Origin: an uncultured Bacteroidota bacterium
GTDB taxonomy: Bacteria > Bacteroidota > Bacteroidia > Flavobacteriales > Flavobacteriaceae
Assembly: GCA_902586905.1 (NCBI GenBank)
Contig: CACIJH010000014.1
Span: 1-33,511 of the forward strand
Length of the DNA stretch: 33,511 nt
Direction of reading: 5' to 3'
This document shows positions 26,268-33,511 of the stretch, piece after piece. Under the pieces are notes generated by a model. That model saw nothing but the letters and a program-made list of their open reading frames with translations. It did no database searches and had not been told where the DNA came from. Both the position numbers and the translations under genes were made by a program. The first letter of the stretch is position 1. Each line of letters begins with the position of its first letter.

Positions 26268-27073
26268 CAATCCAATCATTGACAGAACAAATCCGAAAAA
26301 AATCATCCTTCTTATGCGTTGGGTTGGATTCAGATACATCTAAATTACCATCGAGCGTCAGTCAACATCCAGAAGCACAGTTTACGTTTAACAAACAAAT
26401 CATCGATGCAACGCATGATTTGGCAGTTGCATACAAAATCAACACTGCTTTTTATGAGTCTGATGGTTCTAAAGGCTATCAAGCACTCGAAAAAACAGTG
26501 CAGTATCTTGACGAAAACTATCCGAATCATTTTACAATTGCAGATGCCAAGCGTGGCGATATCGGAAATACTTCCACGCAGTACGCAAAAGCATTCTTTG
26601 AAAAGCTACCATTTGATTCAATTACTGTTGCTCCTTATATGGGTCGTGACTCCATAGAGCCTTTTTTACAGTTTGAGGGTAAGTACGCCATTTTATTGGC
26701 ACTGACTTCAAATATGGGTGCCTATGATTTTCAGACCTTGAACACCGTCGATCGATCAATTTATGAAACAGTTATCGCTACGAGTCGTACATGGAAGGGT
26801 GCCGATCGATTGATGTATGTCCTTGGTGCAACCAAAACAGATCATTTGGCAAGCATTCGTGCCTTGGCGCCAAATTCCTTCTTTTTGATTCCAGGAGTCG
26901 GAGCGCAGGGGGGAGATTTAGCATCTGTATTTCATGCAGCAGCAAATGAGGATGTTGGGTTGTTGGTCAATTCCTCAAGAAGTATCATTTTTGCATCGAA
27001 TGGTGATGACTATACCGATGCAGCTCGAATGGCTTCAATGGATTTGCAACAACAAATGAAAAAACTACTATAA
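26264..27073 (+). CDS. pyrF: Orotidine 5'-phosphate decarboxylase
   Basis: A 269-residue OMP decarboxylase of the longer (type 2) group, which converts OMP to UMP in pyrimidine synthesis. The catalytic block is [10 protein letters not shown] with the key Lys at position 96. FLCVGLDSD at 16-24 binds the substrate, and PGVGAQGGD with VNSSRSI forms the phosphate-binding loops near the C-terminus. It overlaps prfA by 4 bp at its start, and its last base is the first base of the following hydrolase gene, so the three genes form one operon. Identification is secure. Confidence 0.96.
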   Translation: MTIQSLTEQIRKKSSFLCVGLDSDTSKLPSSVSQHPEAQFTFNKQIIDATHDLAVAYKINTAFYESDGSKGYQALEKTVQYLDENYPNHFTIADAKRGDIGNTSTQYAKAFFEKLPFDSITVAPYMGRDSIEPFLQFEGKYAILLALTSNMGAYDFQTLNTVDRSIYETVIATSRTWKGADRLMYVLGATKTDHLASIRALAPNSFFLIPGVGAQGGDLASVFHAAANEDVGLLVNSSRSIIFASNGDDYTDAARMASMDLQQQMKKLL

Positions 27074-27858
27074 TGCTTCATTATTCTACACATTTGCATC
27101 CGACGTCCAAAGCTTGGGTCACTTTTGTGCATGGGGCAGGGGGGAGCTCGTCGATTTGGTTTAAGCAGTTGCGAGAGTTTTCAAAACATTTCAATTTATT
27201 ATTGCTCGATCTAAGAGGGCATGGAAAATCTAGAATGCAGTTTTCAAATGTTTTTAAAAAGAAATACACTTTTGATGTACTGGCAGAAGATATAATTGCT
27301 GTTTTGGATAAAGAAAAAATCAAGACTTCTCATTTTGTGGGGATTTCTTTAGGTACAATATTAATACGTCAAATAGGTGAAATGTACCCCGAGCGTGTGC
27401 AAAGTATGGTGATGGCTGGTGCTATTATGAAACTCAATGTGCGCTCCCAAATATTGATGCGTTTTGGAAATAATTGCAAGTCGATCATCCCATATCTATG
27501 GCTTTATCGCCTGTTTGCCTACATCATCATGCCAAAGAACAACCACAAAGAGTCTCGATTGTTGTTTGTTCGAGAGGCCAAAAAACTTTATCAAAAAGAA
27601 TTTTTACGCTGGTATAAGCTCACTGCAGAACTCAAACCCTTATTGCGATTGTTTCGCCAAGTGGATATCAATATCCCCACCTTATATGTGATGGGAAGTG
27701 AGGACTATATGTTTTTGCCTAGTATTGAAAAATTGGCAGCAGTACACAAATCTGCACAGCTCAACGTTGTTCCACACTCTGGACATGTGGTCAATGTTGA
27801 TCAACCAGATGAATTTAACAAGCATTCAATTTCGTTTATTCAGAATCTCAAACATTAG
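27073..27858 (+). CDS. Alpha/beta-fold hydrolase
   Basis: A 261-residue cytoplasmic alpha/beta hydrolase with an intact catalytic triad: Ser92 in the GISLG elbow, Asp211 in GSEDYMF and His238 in SGHVV. The oxyanion region HGAGGSSS lies at 20-27, and DLRGHGKS matches the family. A basic, hydrophobic cap (about 120-185) with Trp/Tyr residues could cover a lipid-like or aromatic substrate. The substrate is unknown. It is translationally coupled to pyrF (1-bp overlap), but nothing suggests a pyrimidine role. Its 3' end overlaps convergent purU by 4 bp. Confidence 0.85.
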   Translation: MLHYSTHLHPTSKAWVTFVHGAGGSSSIWFKQLREFSKHFNLLLLDLRGHGKSRMQFSNVFKKKYTFDVLAEDIIAVLDKEKIKTSHFVGISLGTILIRQIGEMYPERVQSMVMAGAIMKLNVRSQILMRFGNNCKSIIPYLWLYRLFAYIIMPKNNHKESRLLFVREAKKLYQKEFLRWYKLTAELKPLLRLFRQVDINIPTLYVMGSEDYMFLPSIEKLAAVHKSAQLNVVPHSGHVVNVDQPDEFNKHSISFIQNLKH

Positions 27859-28709
27859 GAGAACACGATTGTTTTATTGCCATAAACCATCACCTTATGG
27901 GCAATATGATTTTTGACTGCTCTAGCAAGAACAATTTTTTCTAAATCCCTTCCCTTGGCTACGAGCTGACTCACATTGTGTGTGTGTGACACATGAACTA
28001 TGTCTTGCTCAATAATTGGACCAGCGTCTAGCTCTTCAGTGACGTAATGACTTGTAACACCAATAATTTTCACCCCACGTGCAAAGGCAGAGTGATAGGG
28101 TTTAGCTCCTGGAAAAGCAGGTAAAAAGGAATGATGGATATTGATAATGTTGTTTGGATATTCATCGATGAGCTTGGGCGATACAATTTGCATATATCGC
28201 GCAAGGACGATAAAAGAGACATGGTGTTGTTTTAGCAGTTCCAGTTGTTTCTGTTCGGCTTGTGCTTTGGTGTCTATGGTCACTGGTATGTGATAGTAGG
28301 GGATACCAAATGACACTGCAATTGGTTGTAGATCAGGGTGATTACTTAAAATAAATGGGATATCCACTTCGAGTTCACCAGATTTAAATCGGCCCAAAAG
28401 GTCGTAAAGGCAGTGGTCGTATTTAGATACAAACAATGCCATACGTGGTTTTTTCTCTTGGGGGTAGATAGACCATGCCATGTCATACTTGGTAACAGGC
28501 CCATTGGCAAAGGCCTTTTGAAATTGTTCAATGGCTTTTAAATCCCCTTTAAACTCACTTTCAAGACGCATAAAAAATGCCTTATTCTCACGGTCGACGT
28601 ATTGATCAATATAAATTATATTCCCTTTATAACTATAGATAAACTGTGTAACTTCAGCAATGATTCCCTTTTGATCCGGACACTGTATAATAAGGGTTAT
28701 TGAAATCAT
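27855..28709 (-). CDS. purU: Formyltetrahydrofolate deformylase
   Basis: A 284-residue enzyme that hydrolyses 10-formyl-THF to formate and THF, feeding formate to purine synthesis and balancing one-carbon pools. An N-terminal ACT domain (about 1-80) is the likely regulatory part. The formyltransferase-like domain (about 88-284) has the catalytic N190, H192 and D228 in NIHHSFLPAFPGA and TEELDAGPI. The ATG at 28709 is chosen over the TTG at 28730 because it gives the usual MISITLIIQCPDQKG N-terminus and because an exact -7 element overlaps the codons upstream. It shares its terminal bases with the convergent hydrolase; no terminator separates them. Confidence 0.94.
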   Translation of the reverse strand: MISITLIIQCPDQKGIIAEVTQFIYSYKGNIIYIDQYVDRENKAFFMRLESEFKGDLKAIEQFQKAFANGPVTKYDMAWSIYPQEKKPRMALFVSKYDHCLYDLLGRFKSGELEVDIPFILSNHPDLQPIAVSFGIPYYHIPVTIDTKAQAEQKQLELLKQHHVSFIVLARYMQIVSPKLIDEYPNNIINIHHSFLPAFPGAKPYHSAFARGVKIIGVTSHYVTEELDAGPIIEQDIVHVSHTHNVSQLVAKGRDLEKIVLARAVKNHIAHKVMVYGNKTIVFS

Positions 28710-28717
28710 AATTTTTA

Positions 28718-28725
28718 CAAATTTA
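28718..28725 (-). promoter_or_regulatory. purU -7 element, very short leader
   Basis: On the minus strand TAAATTTG is an exact TAnnTTTG element that ends eight bases before the purU ATG at 28709. It supports that start and a nearly leaderless mRNA. Confidence 0.6.
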
Positions 28726-28743
28726 AACAATAGTGTGGGTATA

Positions 28744-28773
28744 AAAAAATCCCGCCTAGTGGCGGGATTTTTT
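28744..28773 (-). terminator. Intrinsic terminator of the TorF-amt operon
   Basis: A perfect stem AAAAAATCCCGCC/GGCGGGATTTTTT with a four-base loop, about 40 bases beyond the amt stop codon. It ends in a T run on the minus strand and could also act on the plus strand. It lies immediately before the purU promoter. Confidence 0.9.
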
Positions 28774-28813
28774 ACAAAACTAAACTATAACCTAATTAAA
28801 GTTGGTTTAGATA

Positions 28814-30043
28814 TTAATCAGCGTAAGCAGCCATGCCATGCTCAACACCATCTAGACCAGCAATTTCATCCTCTTTGGTGACACGCATACCTCCAAAAAT
28901 AGCTGATGTTATAAAACCTATTATTGTACAAGAGACAACACAGAACACACCAGCAATACCAACACATGCTAATTGAACCATAAATTGGTCAAATCCGGCT
29001 AAATCACCAAAAACACCAACGGCAAGTGTACCCCAAATACCTGCAAATAAGTGAACCGCGATGGCACCAACTGGGTCATCAAGCTTTTGCTTGTCCATAA
29101 AGGCGATTGCTCCAACTACTACTGCTCCACCAATGCCACCTACAAGTATCGAATCCCAAATGGACATTAGGTCAGCACCAGCTGTTATACCAACAAGACC
29201 TCCTAATATACCATTCATAAACATTGTTACATCATAATTTTTATATGCAGATGCGGCAACAACGAACGCAACAATCCCACCAGTAGCAGCAGCTATTGAA
29301 GTTGTAACTAAAACATATGAAGTAAGAGCTGGGTCTGCTGATAGAACAGAACCACCGTTAAAACCGAACCATCCAAGCCAAAGAATAAGAACGCCTGCAG
29401 CAGATAATGGTAAGTTGTGACCTGGTATGGCATTAGGCTTACCATCCGAACCAAATCTTCCAACTCTTGCGCCTAGGAAAATTATTGCTACTAGGGCTGC
29501 CCATCCACCAACCGAGTGAACCAATGTAGAACCTGCAAAATCATAAAAACCTACATCTTCAGTGAAAGTGCTAAATTTTCCACCGCCCCATTGCCATGAA
29601 CCAACAATCGGATAAACGAAAACCAAAAGTAAAAATGCATATAGCATGAAAGCACCCAATTTGATTCTTTCAGCTACAGCTCCTGAGACTATTGTAGCGG
29701 CAGTAGCAGCAAACATTCCTTGAAATAAGAAATCGGTCCAGTAAGTATATCCACCGTCTGCGTAGGTTAGTTGATCGTAATCAACCCCAGGGTCTAAACC
29801 TGCCCCAGCAAATCCTAACCAGCCATCAATTATTCCAAAATCTCCAGGATACATTAGGTTAAAACCTCCTGCAGCGTACACAAGGAGACCCATTGTAATG
29901 ACAAAGAAATTTTTAAATAAGATGTTTACTGTGTTCTTTTTTTGAGTCATACCACTTTCTAGGAAAGTGAAGCCTAAGTGCATAAAAAATACTAGGCCTG
30001 TACAGATCATCATCCATACATTATTAGCTGTTAATAATTCCAT
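28814..30043 (-). CDS. amt: Ammonium transporter
   Basis: A 409-residue Amt-family inner-membrane channel with about eleven hydrophobic segments and an N-terminus that starts directly in the first helix. Family blocks include FTFLESGM, the VSGAVAERIK segment, GSTLVHSVGG (first pore His), WLGWFGFNGGS and VHLFAGIWGTLA (second pore His). The short C-terminal tail (MRVTKEDEIAGLDGVEHGMAAY) is the cytoplasmic control segment that PII-type proteins sense in other bacteria. No glnK gene is visible here. It lies 21 bp downstream of the TorF-like outer-membrane gene and shares its promoter and terminator. glnII is 5 kb away. Confidence 0.96.
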   Translation of the reverse strand: MELLTANNVWMMICTGLVFFMHLGFTFLESGMTQKKNTVNILFKNFFVITMGLLVYAAGGFNLMYPGDFGIIDGWLGFAGAGLDPGVDYDQLTYADGGYTYWTDFLFQGMFAATAATIVSGAVAERIKLGAFMLYAFLLLVFVYPIVGSWQWGGGKFSTFTEDVGFYDFAGSTLVHSVGGWAALVAIIFLGARVGRFGSDGKPNAIPGHNLPLSAAGVLILWLGWFGFNGGSVLSADPALTSYVLVTTSIAAATGGIVAFVVAASAYKNYDVTMFMNGILGGLVGITAGADLMSIWDSILVGGIGGAVVVGAIAFMDKQKLDDPVGAIAVHLFAGIWGTLAVGVFGDLAGFDQFMVQLACVGIAGVFCVVSCTIIGFITSAIFGGMRVTKEDEIAGLDGVEHGMAAYAD

Positions 30044-30064
30044 AATATTATAATTAGTGATTTA

Positions 30065-30751
30065 TTAAAAGCTCATACCAACAACCATGAATGCTGCTTC
30101 AGCGTCTGGGTTGTATATAAATGAGCCAAATAATGGGAGCGAATAGTCGTCAGTTATCTTGATATCCTTGGATCCACCAAGTGAAACGTTAACTAAACCA
30201 GAATCTCCACCTGCATAAAATGCACCGTCCCCATCAGATCCGTAACCAATAGCTAGATCCATTCCTCCGACGGTTGTTCCAGCCTCCACATACAATGCTT
30301 CTAAATCAGTGAAATACCCAACTGTTAGTCCGATTGCACCGAGAGATGCAGATGCAGTTACTTCCATGTCGCCATCAAAAAGTTCATAACCAGAATCTTC
30401 ATAGGTATCAACAGTGGCACCATAAACTCCATTAGGATTGTTAAAAGTATAATTTGTAATTGTCAATGCAAATGGACCAAAATCATAAGAAGCATACATG
30501 TCTAGTTCGTACGTTTGGCCTGAAGCAGCATCAGAAAGAGGAAAGCTTCCCCAGACACCAAGTTCTAAGCCACTTGTAAGTTCTGGAAGTGTAAACCATG
30601 GTTGTACTGCTGGTCCAGTTCCAAATTGAGTACCTCTCCATACGTAGGAACTCACAACATCAGCACCAAAGTCTTGCGCTTTTATATCTGTAGTAGTAAA
30701 AGATAAGATTACTGCGAAAGATAGGATGATTGAATTTTTAATTAGTTTCAT
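30065..30751 (-). CDS. TorF-like putative porin, outer membrane
   Basis: A 228-residue protein with a signal peptide (residues 1-25, ending DIKAQ). Its mature part is rich in alternating hydrophobic beta-strands and Asp/Gly turns and ends in Phe (VVGMSF), typical of outer-membrane beta-barrels. The DVVSSYVWRG opening matches the TorF/TIGR02001 putative porin family. It precedes amt by 21 bp in the same operon, which suggests it passes ammonium or another small nitrogen compound through the outer membrane when nitrogen is scarce (inference from context). Transport has not been shown for this protein, and the family label rests on the N-terminal motif. Confidence 0.8.
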   Translation of the reverse strand: MKLIKNSIILSFAVILSFTTTDIKAQDFGADVVSSYVWRGTQFGTGPAVQPWFTLPELTSGLELGVWGSFPLSDAASGQTYELDMYASYDFGPFALTITNYTFNNPNGVYGATVDTYEDSGYELFDGDMEVTASASLGAIGLTVGYFTDLEALYVEAGTTVGGMDLAIGYGSDGDGAFYAGGDSGLVNVSLGGSKDIKITDDYSLPLFGSFIYNPDAEAAFMVVGMSF

Positions 30752-30780
30752 AATTTTAATAATTTTAGATTAGTATGTAC

Positions 30781-30788
30781 CAAATGTA
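30781..30788 (-). promoter_or_regulatory. -7 element for the TorF-amt operon
   Basis: On the minus strand TACATTTG is an exact TAnnTTTG element, about 30 bases before the TorF-like start. No well-spaced -33 TTG is visible, so an activator may be needed (inference). The rest of the gap to 30991 is AT-rich and shows no gene. Confidence 0.55.
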
Positions 30789-30991
30789 AAGTTTAACATT
30801 ACTAACTAGCATAAAAACAACTGTTAAAATTGAATTTTTATCAAATTATAAATAATAGCTCAACTTTTTTTTGAGTTTAAAAAAAACATGACCAAAAAAT
30901 TATCAAGCACATACAAATCAACAGGGTCATGTTAATAAATTCTCAAGTATTCCTTTAAAAGGTACAGGAGTTCACAGTAAAATTATCAACT

Positions 30992-31369
30992 TTAAGTTAG
31001 AAACTCTTTAGAAAAGTACATTCCAACAAAAACTGAACATAGGCAAATTGAGTAACTTAACGAAGCATAAATAATCATCTTTAGCAACCCATAGTCTTTA
31101 AATAATGAAATATTCTCAAAAACAAATGAAGAAAAAGTCGTTAACCCACCACAAAATCCAACAATCCAAAATAATATACTTGTGCTATGCATAGCGTTGT
31201 TTCGCATTAATTGATGAACCAAAACCCCGATCAACAATGAGCCAATAGCATTTGCCAACAAGGTCGACCAGGGGTAAATCGAATCGGTTTCCTTTAAAAT
31301 TACTGCAATCATATATCTGCAAATGCTTCCCAATCCACCGCCTATAAAAACCCACAACACTTCTTTCAT
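30992..31369 (-). CDS. crcB: Fluoride ion channel FluC/CrcB
   Basis: A 125-residue four-helix membrane protein of the Fluc family, which exports F- as a dual-topology dimer. Signature residues include GGGLGSICRY (10-19), the pore Asn (N40 in LLANAIGS) and GGLTTFSSF (74-82), which holds the fluoride-contacting Phe pair F79 and F82. The ATG at 31369 is used because it starts the canonical N-terminus and overlaps the stop of the upstream 62-residue gene as ATGA; a longer frame reading only adds antisense-like residues. Only one fluC is seen, as expected for a homodimer. No fluoride riboswitch is recognisable upstream. Confidence 0.93.
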   Translation of the reverse strand: MKEVLWVFIGGGLGSICRYMIAVILKETDSIYPWSTLLANAIGSLLIGVLVHQLMRNNAMHSTSILFWIVGFCGGLTTFSSFVFENISLFKDYGLLKMIIYASLSYSICLCSVFVGMYFSKEFLT

Positions 31370-31554
31370 AATGAAACTCCCCTTTTTAGGAATAATAGCA
31401 ATCCAATAAACGCAAGAAATCCTACAAGCACCCAAACACTCCCTTTAAAGTATGTAGGGTTTTTGGCTTGATCTTTTCGATAACTCCAGACTGTTAGTAT
31501 GGTAAATCCAATAATGAAAAATAGTGCAAAAAGAAGTTGTCCCGTGCTAAACAT
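31366..31554 (-). CDS. Small two-helix membrane protein coupled to fluC
   Basis: A 62-residue protein with two predicted membrane helices (about 7-24 and 37-55). They are separated by a short basic loop (YRKDQAKNPTYFKG) and followed by a KRG end. I do not recognise a named family. Its stop overlaps the crcB start as ATGA, and an exact -7 element lies upstream, so the two genes are co-transcribed and coupled. The arrangement suggests a link to the fluoride channel or to membrane ion stress, but it may simply be an operon mate. It lacks Fluc motifs, so it is not a second channel subunit. Confidence 0.7.
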   Translation of the reverse strand: MFSTGQLLFALFFIIGFTILTVWSYRKDQAKNPTYFKGSVWVLVGFLAFIGLLLFLKRGVSL

Positions 31555-31573
31555 TGTTTAATTTTAAGCAAAA

Positions 31574-31581
31574 CAAAAATA
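31574..31581 (-). promoter_or_regulatory. -7 element for the small membrane protein-fluC unit
   Basis: On the minus strand TATTTTTG matches TAnnTTTG, 19 bases before the ATG at 31554. It overlaps the first base of the divergent MazG-like gene's ATG, so the two transcription units share almost no intergenic space. Confidence 0.5.
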
Positions 31582-31967
31582 TGAAGAATAAACTTTCTGC
31601 AGTCAGTGCATTTCATATAGCATTTGGATTAGGGGTTAACAACACACCTACAACAGAGATAGATGAGGCAACCATGAATTTACGTTTTTCGTTAATGGAT
31701 GAGGAAAACAAAGAATACCTTGACGCTATGAAAAACAAGGATCTAATCGAGGTGGCAGACGCTTTGGGAGATATGCTGTACATTCTTTGTGGAACCATTA
31801 TTACCCATGGTATGCAGGATGTGATTGATAAGGTTTTTGAAGAAATTCAACGCAGCAATATGAGTAAGCTTGGTAGTGATGGAAAACCAATCTACAGAGA
31901 AGATGGAAAAGTTTTAAAAGGCCCAAATTACTTTAAGCCAGATATTTCAAAAGTTCTAAAGCAATAG
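31581..31967 (+). CDS. MazG-like nucleotide pyrophosphohydrolase
   Basis: A 128-residue protein with the metal-binding helices of all-alpha NTP pyrophosphohydrolases: EExxE at 41-45 (EENKE) and ExxD at 57-60 (EVAD), followed by ALGDMLYILCG. Such enzymes hydrolyse a nucleoside triphosphate or phosphoribosyl-ATP-like substrate to the monophosphate plus pyrophosphate; the substrate here is unknown. The C-terminal part (GKPIYREDGKVLKGPNYFKPD) is typical of the phage- and bacterium-shared subgroup. The ATG at 31581, behind an A-rich stretch, is preferred over the TTG at 31554. It is divergent from the fluC unit and ends one base before convergent ilvE. Confidence 0.85.
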   Translation: MKNKLSAVSAFHIAFGLGVNNTPTTEIDEATMNLRFSLMDEENKEYLDAMKNKDLIEVADALGDMLYILCGTIITHGMQDVIDKVFEEIQRSNMSKLGSDGKPIYREDGKVLKGPNYFKPDISKVLKQ

Positions 31968-31968
31968 A

Positions 31969-33015
31969 TTAAACCTTCACGCGCCACCCATGTGGATCGT
32001 CAGTGAGATTATACTGTATTGAAGTCAAATCTGTTTTCAAGGTCAATGCCAATGCGTCGGTAGGTGTTCCGATGTCATAGTCTTTTCCTTTATAACCAAA
32101 GCCATGGATTGGCAAAACAACAACTGCTGTTCCACTTCCAAAAATTTCTCGTAAGGTCTTGTTTTCAGCAGCTTCGATCAATTCGGCAACAGTCAATTGG
32201 CGCGTTTCAACCTCTATCCCTCGATCTTTTGCCAATTGAATCACACTTTTTCGTGTAACCCCATCCAAAATACTATCCGAAGTAGGTGCAGTAATCAGCT
32301 TATCTCCAATATAAAAAAACAGGTTCATCGTTCCAGCTTCCTCTATATATTGATGTGTCGCTGCATCAGTCCAAATGATTTGTTGATACCCCTCATCCAT
32401 CGCTAGCTTGGTTGGATAAAACTGACCAGCATAATTTCCAGCTGCTTTGGCATAACCAGTACCTCCCTGTGCTGCACGACTAAACTGATCAGCAATTTTG
32501 ACACGCACTTCACTGTGATTGTAATAGCTTGAAACAGGTGTGCAGATAATCAATAATTGATACTGTTTGGCAGGGGATGCCTGTACGCATGGCTCACTCG
32601 CAAATACAAAAGGTCTAACATATAGTGAATTACCAGTACCAGGCTGAACCCAATCTCTTTCCAAGTCGATGAGTTTGTGTAAACCCTCCAAAAATAATTT
32701 TTCTGGAAATTGTGGAATCGCCAAACGTTCAGCAGATTTGTTTAGACGTTTGATGTTTTGATCAGGGCGAAACAAAAACACATCTCCCTTGTCATCTTTG
32801 TAGGCTTTCATACCTTCAAAGATTGCTTGTCCATAGTGCAATGCACTCGCAGAAGGGTCGAGCTGTAGTGGCGCATAGGGAACAATTTCTGGTTCTCCCC
32901 AACTGTCATTTGCATAATCGCAAACAAACATATGATCAGAAAAAGTTGAACCAAAGTCCAAGTTCTCGAAATCAACAGTGCCGAGTTTTGATTTTTCGAT
33001 AGGGCGTAACTTCAT
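31969..33015 (-). CDS. ilvE: Branched-chain amino acid aminotransferase
   Basis: A 348-residue fold-type IV PLP enzyme that transaminates the 2-oxo acids of leucine, isoleucine and valine with glutamate. The PLP lysine is K190 in GYAKAAGNYAG. EEAGTMNLFF contributes phosphate and cofactor contacts, and GVTRKSVI with GSGTAVVV completes the site. Length matches the BCAT group of about 350 residues shared with eukaryotes. The ATG at 33015 (MKLRPIEKS) is chosen over the codon at 33066 because an exact -7 element lies between them. It is convergent with the MazG-like gene (1-bp gap) and divergent from the epimerase gene. Confidence 0.95.
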   Translation of the reverse strand: MKLRPIEKSKLGTVDFENLDFGSTFSDHMFVCDYANDSWGEPEIVPYAPLQLDPSASALHYGQAIFEGMKAYKDDKGDVFLFRPDQNIKRLNKSAERLAIPQFPEKLFLEGLHKLIDLERDWVQPGTGNSLYVRPFVFASEPCVQASPAKQYQLLIICTPVSSYYNHSEVRVKIADQFSRAAQGGTGYAKAAGNYAGQFYPTKLAMDEGYQQIIWTDAATHQYIEEAGTMNLFFYIGDKLITAPTSDSILDGVTRKSVIQLAKDRGIEVETRQLTVAELIEAAENKTLREIFGSGTAVVVLPIHGFGYKGKDYDIGTPTDALALTLKTDLTSIQYNLTDDPHGWRVKV

Positions 33016-33033
33016 TGTTTGATGATTTGATAA

Positions 33034-33041
33034 CAAAATTA
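33034..33041 (-). promoter_or_regulatory. ilvE -7 element
   Basis: On the minus strand TAATTTTG matches TAnnTTTG and ends 18 bases before the ilvE ATG. It rules out a start at 33066 for this transcript. Confidence 0.5.
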
Positions 33042-33048
33042 CGAAAAG

Positions 33049-33081
33049 TTGTACATTGAAAATCATTGCATCTTAATTTTG
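33049..33081 (+). promoter_or_regulatory. Promoter of the epimerase gene
   Basis: A TTG (33049-33051), 22 bases of spacing and TAATTTTG (33074-33081) match the Bacteroidetes -33/-7 pattern well. The ATG follows 11 bases later. It lies back-to-back with the ilvE -7 element. Confidence 0.6.
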
Positions 33082-33092
33082 TAAAAAAAAAT

Positions 33093-33511
33093 ATGAGGAT
33101 TCTTGTCACTGGTGCTTCTGGGTTAATTGGTACAAAGCTATGCAACCATTTATTGTCAAAAGGGCACTCCTTTCACATTTTAACGACAAGATCCCCATGG
33201 CAAGTCGAGAATGAACAAACACAAATTTTCAGATGGGCTCCCCAAAATAATGAAATCGATAGTCGGGCTTTGGATGGGGTTGACGCTGTTATTAACCTTA
33301 CAGGTGCTAAAATCAATCAACGTTGGACAACAAAAAGCAAGGCAGCAATATTGAAGAGTCGTACAGAATCTACGAGACTGTTGTTTGATACCATTCAAAA
33401 AACCCAACAAAAAGTGCATTTTATCAATGCCTCAGCTATTGGTATATACAGAAGTGACTTCAATAAACAATACACTGAATCAGATAAAGAATTTTCTGAT
33501 GCTTTTGATGG
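33093..33511 (+). CDS. TIGR01777-family NAD(P)-dependent epimerase, 3' partial
   Basis: The first 139 residues of a Rossmann-fold sugar-nucleotide-epimerase-like protein (YfcH/SulA-like, TIGR01777 group); the frame is open to the end of the window. The N-terminal dinucleotide-binding loop is ITGAxGxIG-like (VTGASGLIGTKL, 5-16). INLTGAKINQRWTTKSKAAILKSR is the hallmark of the group, and the NASAIGIY segment carries the Ser/Tyr catalytic region. The substrate of these enzymes is unsettled. The ATG at 33093 follows a good promoter. The rest of the gene, normally about 300 residues, lies beyond the window. Confidence 0.88.
   Translation, partial: MRILVTGASGLIGTKLCNHLLSKGHSFHILTTRSPWQVENEQTQIFRWAPQNNEIDSRALDGVDAVINLTGAKINQRWTTKSKAAILKSRTESTRLLFDTIQKTQQKVHFINASAIGIYRSDFNKQYTESDKEFSDAFD

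Noticed and set aside
1-33511. CRISPR array, prophage, integrase or complete insertion sequence
   Set aside because: No regularly spaced repeats, phage structural genes, recombinase motifs or terminal inverted repeats were seen.

Overview
The window is AT-rich DNA that looks like the chromosome of a marine member of the Flavobacteriia (Bacteroidetes). Supporting signs are C-terminal type IX secretion sorting domains on two proteins, recurrent TAnnTTTG -7 promoter elements, an absence of obvious Shine-Dalgarno sites, a GSII-type glutamine synthetase, and sulfatase-rich glycan-degradation genes. The genus cannot be named from the sequence alone.

Region 1 (1-19896) is a polysaccharide-degradation locus, cut at its left edge. 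A tightly packed plus-strand run (2-11271) encodes a sulfatase-GH10 fusion (5' end outside the window), a GH3 glycosidase, four further sulfatases and a CE6/SASA-type acetyl esterase. Several of these genes overlap their neighbours. A convergent minus-strand pair (11255-13872) encodes another sulfatase and a GH128-like glycosidase with a T9SS tail. Next comes a plus-strand DUF1800-DUF1501 pair (14078-17548). The locus ends with a two-gene unit of a canonical GH10 endoxylanase and a lipoprotein formylglycine-generating enzyme (17669-19896), the enzyme type that activates sulfatases. Six sulfatases, two GH10 domains, an acetyl esterase and a GH3 enzyme together suggest a sulfated, acetylated xylan-like algal glycan as substrate; this is an inference. 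No SusC/SusD pair, regulator or sugar-catabolism gene lies inside the window.

Region 2 (19897-21462) is a boundary. It holds a bidirectional terminator, a tRNA-Arg(ACG) whose 3' end faces the glycan locus, a small secreted-protein gene that appears frameshifted, and a 64-residue protein with three YRGV repeats (DUF4278-like) behind a promoter and a foldable leader of about 95 nt.

Region 3 (21463-33511) is housekeeping. It contains a CaCA-family Ca2+/Na+ antiporter, GSII glutamine synthetase, purM, prfA-pyrF-alpha/beta hydrolase, purU, an outer-membrane TorF-like protein with an ammonium transporter, a 62-residue membrane protein coupled to the fluoride channel fluC, a MazG-like pyrophosphohydrolase, branched-chain aminotransferase ilvE, and the start of a TIGR01777-type epimerase. 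Nitrogen assimilation (glnII, amt) and purine/pyrimidine synthesis dominate. Several promoters sit so close to their start codons that transcripts should be leaderless or nearly so.
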